From the NCBI RefSeq assembly GCF_958298935.1, contig NC_084923.1:27814501-27878500 (forward strand): DNA of 64,000 nt. The letters run 5' to 3'. This document shows, piece after piece, positions 61,201 through 64,000 of this stretch. The position numbers and the translations under genes were made by a program. Each line of letters opens with the position of its first letter. The stretch's first letter is position 1. Below the pieces are notes generated by a model. That model ran no database searches, was not told the origin of the DNA, and saw only the letters and a list, made by a program, of their open reading frames with translations. The DNA is from Phragmites australis (Eukaryota; Streptophyta; Magnoliopsida; Poales; Poaceae).

Positions 61201-62291
61201 TAAAAAAGGGTTCCCCAAAATTGAGGTATGTTGATTATTATCGATCTTTATAAGTTGTTATCAGGTGACCTCTTCCTTTCCTGAGTTTGAGAAGTAGGAG
61301 GATGATTAGAAGTAATGCACTAGACATGCTGTATAACACTAGAAGTTTGAAGCTTGCCTGTCACCAGGAGTACATAATGGAAAATCTTTTATTTTAAACC
61401 TTTGCTACATATATTTTTTTTTGTTGGGTTAGTGTTAGTAACGTGATGTTGGCTTCATACATCGTACACGGCTTTTTGGTAACTGAGGAAACTGTTACCT
61501 TACTAAGGCACAAGAACGTAGCTTGACTAGTAGTTGTGCATTGTCAAATCATGTTATCGTTTGCTTTATCTCTTTCACGAAAACCCGCTATACTCAATGG
61601 AGCTACTGTTCACCTGACTCCATGGGAAATCTAGACTGAACAGTGGTGCCTCTGACATTCATATCTTAAGTACCTGATTGATTATAGTTTAATTTTTCAT
61701 TCAGGTATTCTTTCAAGTGTCACCGGAAATCAGAGGCTGGGAGGGACACTGTTTATCCTGTCAATGCAATTGCATTCCATCCGATGTAATGTCTTGATGT
61801 TTAATTTTCTTAGCCATTCGATATCTCACTGGATTATTGTTCTCATTTACTTGTCTGTCTACAGATATGGTACATTTGCCACTGGAGGGTGTGATGGATT
61901 TGTGAATGTATGGGATGGCATTAACAAGAAAAGACTATATCAGGTAACCAAGTGATAGTTTTGCTTCATTGGAAGCCACTGTCTGAAACATTTCTCTTAT
62001 TTGTGATTTCCTTACTTTGACTGCAGTACTCAAAGTACGCATCAAGCATCGCTGCTCTGTCATTCAGTAAGGATGGCCATCTTCTTGCCGTGGCATCCAG
62101 CTACACTTACGAAGATGGAGAGAAATCGTAATACTGTACTTTGTCTGATACAACGTTCTGTGTTTAAAAGAAGAAAAGATGTTTACTTTCCTGTGCCACT
62201 TTTCAGCCACGAGCCCGACGCAATATTTATCAGGGCGGTGAACGAAGTTGAAGTAAAACCGAAGCCCAAGGCATTGACCGCTCCCCAGTAG
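49236..62291 (+). CDS. BUB3: Mitotic checkpoint protein BUB3 (WD40), nine coding exons
   Basis: BUB3 binds BUB1/BUBR1-type proteins at kinetochores and acts in the spindle assembly checkpoint. Coding exons: 49236-49364, 49460-49590, 50439-50521, 51425-51691, 60482-60557, 61705-61785, 61865-61943, 62027-62127, 62207-62291. All junctions are GT-AG and the phases fit, giving 1032 bases (343 residues plus stop), against about 340 in Arabidopsis BUB3. Marks: [17 protein letters not shown] and LLVSSWDK (exon 1), VLDCCFHDD (2), [11 protein letters not shown] (3), [34 protein letters not shown] and [13 protein letters not shown] (4), [17 protein letters not shown] (5), [18 protein letters not shown] (6), [18 protein letters not shown] (7), [16 protein letters not shown] (8), EVEVKPKPK (9). 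The seven-blade propeller appears complete, with no frame break. Intron 4 (51692-60481) is swollen by transposons. The gene looks functional if that intron is spliced. Confidence 0.96.
52440..54664 (-). pseudogene. Copia element E zinc knuckle and internally deleted pol
   Basis: Zinc knuckle [14 protein letters not shown] in frame near 54480-54525. Protease [18 protein letters not shown] (54167-54391; the usual DSGAS reads DSSAS). Integrase [20 protein letters not shown] and [20 protein letters not shown] (53270-53545). Integrase end [19 protein letters not shown] (53006-53227). RT start [20 protein letters not shown] (52491-52775), then abruptly the RNase H tail [20 protein letters not shown] (about 52440-52490). 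The catalytic centre of RT is absent. Confidence 0.84.
54670..57196 (+). mobile_element. Internally deleted SIRE-type copia element nested in element E
   Basis: It is flanked by GTCTC on both sides (54665-54669 and 57197-57201). The 5' LTR starts at 54670 (TATAGCGAAAATGATCC) and is traceable to about 55182. About 300 bases of interior with a purine tract (AAAAAATGAGAAGA, 55475-55488) follow. The 3' LTR begins at 55490 (TATAGTGAAAATGACCC) and ends CCTCACA at 57196. No gag or pol remains. The LTR is the same family as element A's (25660-27262) in the other orientation and carries the same ACCGGA/TCCGGT palindromes. Confidence 0.85.
55791..56143. repeat. 181-bp tandem duplication inside the nested LTR
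   Basis: The sequence from 55791 (CATTTCTTGCAGAGAAAAAT) is repeated from 55972 with no difference that I can see until about 56143, where the second copy reads CACCGGAGCATTTACAC instead of TATCGGAGCATTTCTTG. The period is 181 bases. The near identity, against diverged surroundings, points to a recent duplication. Confidence 0.9.
57202..57980 (-). pseudogene. Gag of copia element E, N-terminal and central part
   Basis: The frame at 57543-57980 gives [20 protein letters not shown] (the FxGxNYxxW-type gag start), [14 protein letters not shown], and [20 protein letters not shown]. After a frame break it continues at 57202-57453 ([38 protein letters not shown]). It stops at the nested insertion. 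The zinc-knuckle part resumes left of it at 54400-54655. Confidence 0.82.
59041..59289. mobile_element. Stowaway-type MITE in BUB3 intron 4
   Basis: The 249-bp unit has inverted ends CTAACTTTGATCCCAAATAT (left) and, read from the right, CTTCCTTTATCCCAAATATA. It is flanked by TA on both sides (59039-59040 and 59290-59291). The CCCAAATATAAG-type terminus and TA duplication are typical of Tc1/mariner-related Stowaway MITEs. Confidence 0.75.
59973..60419. mobile_element. 447-bp MITE with GGGTGTGATTGGTT inverted ends in BUB3 intron 4
   Basis: The left end reads GGGTGTGATTGGTTGTCTGC and the right end, reversed, GGGTGTGATTGGTTATCTGC. The match extends over about 22 bases with one change. Related phrases (TGCAGGCAAAC, CAACCAAAC) recur within. 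The flanking bases TGT and TGC only hint at a three-base duplication, so the superfamily (PIF/Harbinger or hAT) is not settled. It ends about 60 bases before BUB3 exon 5. Confidence 0.72.
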
Positions 62292-62870
62292 TGTTGTAAT
62301 CAGTTGGCGACAGTATTCGTCGGATAGTTGGATGTTCTCTACTCTCCAAGTTGATGTCAATTACATTAGTTGACGAGTGTCTTCTTTTTTGAAGTGAGAT
62401 GCCAGTATCCAAATCTGACGTCTCATCAGCTACTGTATTGCACTTGTATACTCTGGAAACATTTAATGTTCCAGCTGATTGTATATTTTGATGCGAATGA
62501 TGCTAAGTGTATTTGATTCCTTGTCTACTTGAGCTTATATAATCTGAAGCGAAGATGAATCCTATGGTCGTCATGTGACTTATGTCACTTTAGTACTAGT
62601 AACCGTTGATTTAGCTGCAATGGGGCCCATTGGGCAGGCAAACGGTTTTTTGGGCTCATTAGCCTTTGTTCAGTTCCAATAATGTTTATGATACTGTGAA
62701 AAGGAATCTCTATGCGTATATAGAGGCCAGGGGTTCCCTCATTGGCCATTGCACACACAGCAAAATGTTTAATTAATTAAAAGTATGATAAAGCTCTCTT
62801 ATAGGCTTTCTAATAAGTTGTTTAGATCTAACTCGTCCATTTGATACACTATTTCAAGTTTGTTTTGTAG
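62292..62870 (+). other. BUB3 3' untranslated region and downstream flank
   Basis: No ORF of note is present. After the TAG at 62289-62291 the sequence is T-rich with TGTATATTTTGATG near 62480, in range for a plant poly(A) region; the exact site cannot be read. Further right there is no recognisable gene or repeat. Confidence 0.5.
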
Positions 62871-63235
62871 ATTTGTTCTTCGTTCCTTCCTACTGCCCCT
62901 TGATGCAAGACGGGCGCACGCCGACTCCTACGCGACACCATTCCAGGCTTCCAGCCCTTTCTCATCAGTTGGCTGCATGCAGTCACACAAGTTCACGCCT
63001 GTCACATCAACGTCGGCTGTGTGCTGTTGGCGTAAAACCGGGGCACCCACGTCATTGCCGTGTGCCTTCGCGCGTTGGCGATAGGATGGGCAGGGGCAGG
63101 ACGTGCTGCTGTTGCCACCAGTGTGTGCCTCTGCAAATCAGCACCAGGTTGGGTGCGCACTCGCTGGTTGCCTTTGCTACATTTCGAGAATGCATTCTTT
63201 TGTCGCACGTGAAGGCAAATTGGGAAAACGCACTA
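62871..63235. other. Unassigned tract left of the last copia remnant
   Basis: A GC-richer stretch with short overlapping frames on both strands, none of which resembles a known protein to me. It may be host flank or an insertion into the copia remnant that begins at about 63240. Confidence 0.3.
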
Positions 63236-64000
63236 AGCGATTGTATTAAGGCCAACCGGTGGGACGGATGTTGGGGAGATGTGTGGCAATGGAGTGTCTC
63301 AACTCAGTAGGATGGCGGCATGCTAGTTTAAAATAGAAGCGTGAGCAGAGTGTCACTAGTGGAGCAGATGATGCATTAGGCCCTGCTATTTTGTTGAGAA
63401 GTATGTGGATATTACGTGCGGAGTGTAATGTCATGAGAGAAGGTGGTGGCGCATGGTATGATTATCAAATTTCCGACCACTGTCACACTGAATCCCACAA
63501 ATAGTGGAAGAAAACTGAGTCTGAACAAAGGCAAAGAAATTACGGAGGGTGTCAAAAACATTAGATTCCAAGCAAAGTGGGAAAGTCCACAAGTAGTGTG
63601 TGAAATCATCGAGAACAACGAGATAGTACTTGTAACCAGAGATGCTGAGAACCGGCGAGGTCCAGAGATCACAACTATTAACTCGAAAGCTCTAGTAGTG
63701 CTAGCGGTGGAAGGATAAAAAGGCTACTAGACAGGTTTACCTAACCTACATGCATGGCACAAGGGATCTATTGCAACTTTATTACATGAAATATGGGAAG
63801 CACTAGCTAGATGAGACAATGCTTGGTTGCCGATGTGTCCAAGACGATGATGCCACAATATAGATGACGAAGTAGTGGCAGAAAGAGCTTGTGGAACTGG
63901 TGAGGGCCAATGAAAGGGAAGAGATCGGCGTGACTATTGCACCTAATGATCACATTGTTGGTGTGAAGATCTTTCACAAATAGACCAAACGGATCAAATT
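63236..64000 (-). pseudogene. Copia integrase/GAG-preintegrase remnant, running off the window
   Basis: On the minus strand from the right edge: GAG-preintegrase WHHRLGHIGNQALSHLASAS and PLCHACRLGKPV (63730-63850), with a stop after PV. Then the integrase core LWTSPVLSISGYKYYLVVLD and TQFSSTICGIQCDSGRKFDN (63470-63680), and further on YPHTSQQNSRA and TSMPPSYWVE-like segments with stops (63290-63410). It is degenerate and not joined to any LTR in the window. Confidence 0.82.

Noticed and set aside
1..64000. CRISPR arrays, bacterial operons, rRNA or tRNA genes
   Set aside because: None seen. The tandem repeats present are minisatellites or LTR motifs without spacer structure. tRNA-like matches are retrotransposon primer sites only.

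Overview
This is a plant nuclear window, almost certainly from a grass (Poaceae). It holds interrupted genes with GT-AG introns. BUB3 shows the grass-style GC-rich first exons. The rest is layered LTR retrotransposons of plant lineages (Ty3/gypsy Tat and Tekay-like, Ty1/copia SIRE-like and Ale/Retrofit-like), a CACTA terminus, a Stowaway MITE and a second MITE. I see no bacterial, organellar, rRNA or tRNA sequence. The species cannot be named from the sequence alone.

Only one protein-coding gene looks intact: the spindle-checkpoint WD40 gene BUB3 on the + strand (49236-62291). It has nine coding exons that join without a frame break into 343 residues. Its fourth intron is about 8.8 kb because a minus-strand copia element (52234-58460) sits in it. 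That element carries a second, internally deleted copia element (54670-57196) flanked by a perfect GTCTC duplication. Two MITEs lie in the same intron.

The second host locus is broken. An interferon-related developmental regulator (IFRD) gene starts at 10890 on the + strand and is traceable through eight exons to 17675. It has frameshifts, damaged splice donors, two retrotransposon remnants in intron 2, and no 3' end. The end is lost at about 17722, where its intron joins directly to the reverse transcriptase region of a Tat element. Head to head with it, sharing the start region, is a minus-strand fragment of a NIGT1/HHO-type GARP transcription factor (10362-10891).

Region by region: 1-9065 is a decayed minus-strand Tat element (T1) with an antisense extra ORF, a 98-bp minisatellite, pol, gag, primer-binding site and 5' LTR. 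9066-17720 is host-gene debris with small retroelements. 17722-24610 is a second Tat copy (T2), itself split by a 3.27-kb solo LTR (20170-23437, duplication CCCTA). 24611-33600 is a patchwork of SIRE-type copia gag, LTR and pol remnants and a CACTA end. 33599-48430 is a SIRE-type copia element (D) whose gag is split by a truncated Tekay-like gypsy element with a 3.6-kb LTR (41757-46880). 48431-62870 is the BUB3 neighbourhood. 63240-64000 is another minus-strand copia integrase remnant running off the end.

I did not find a clearly new biological system. The features most worth a second look are the IFRD/NIGT1 head-to-head arrangement and its deletion breakpoint, the nested insertion inside BUB3 intron 4, the antisense ORF of the Tat element, and the palindrome-rich copia LTRs.
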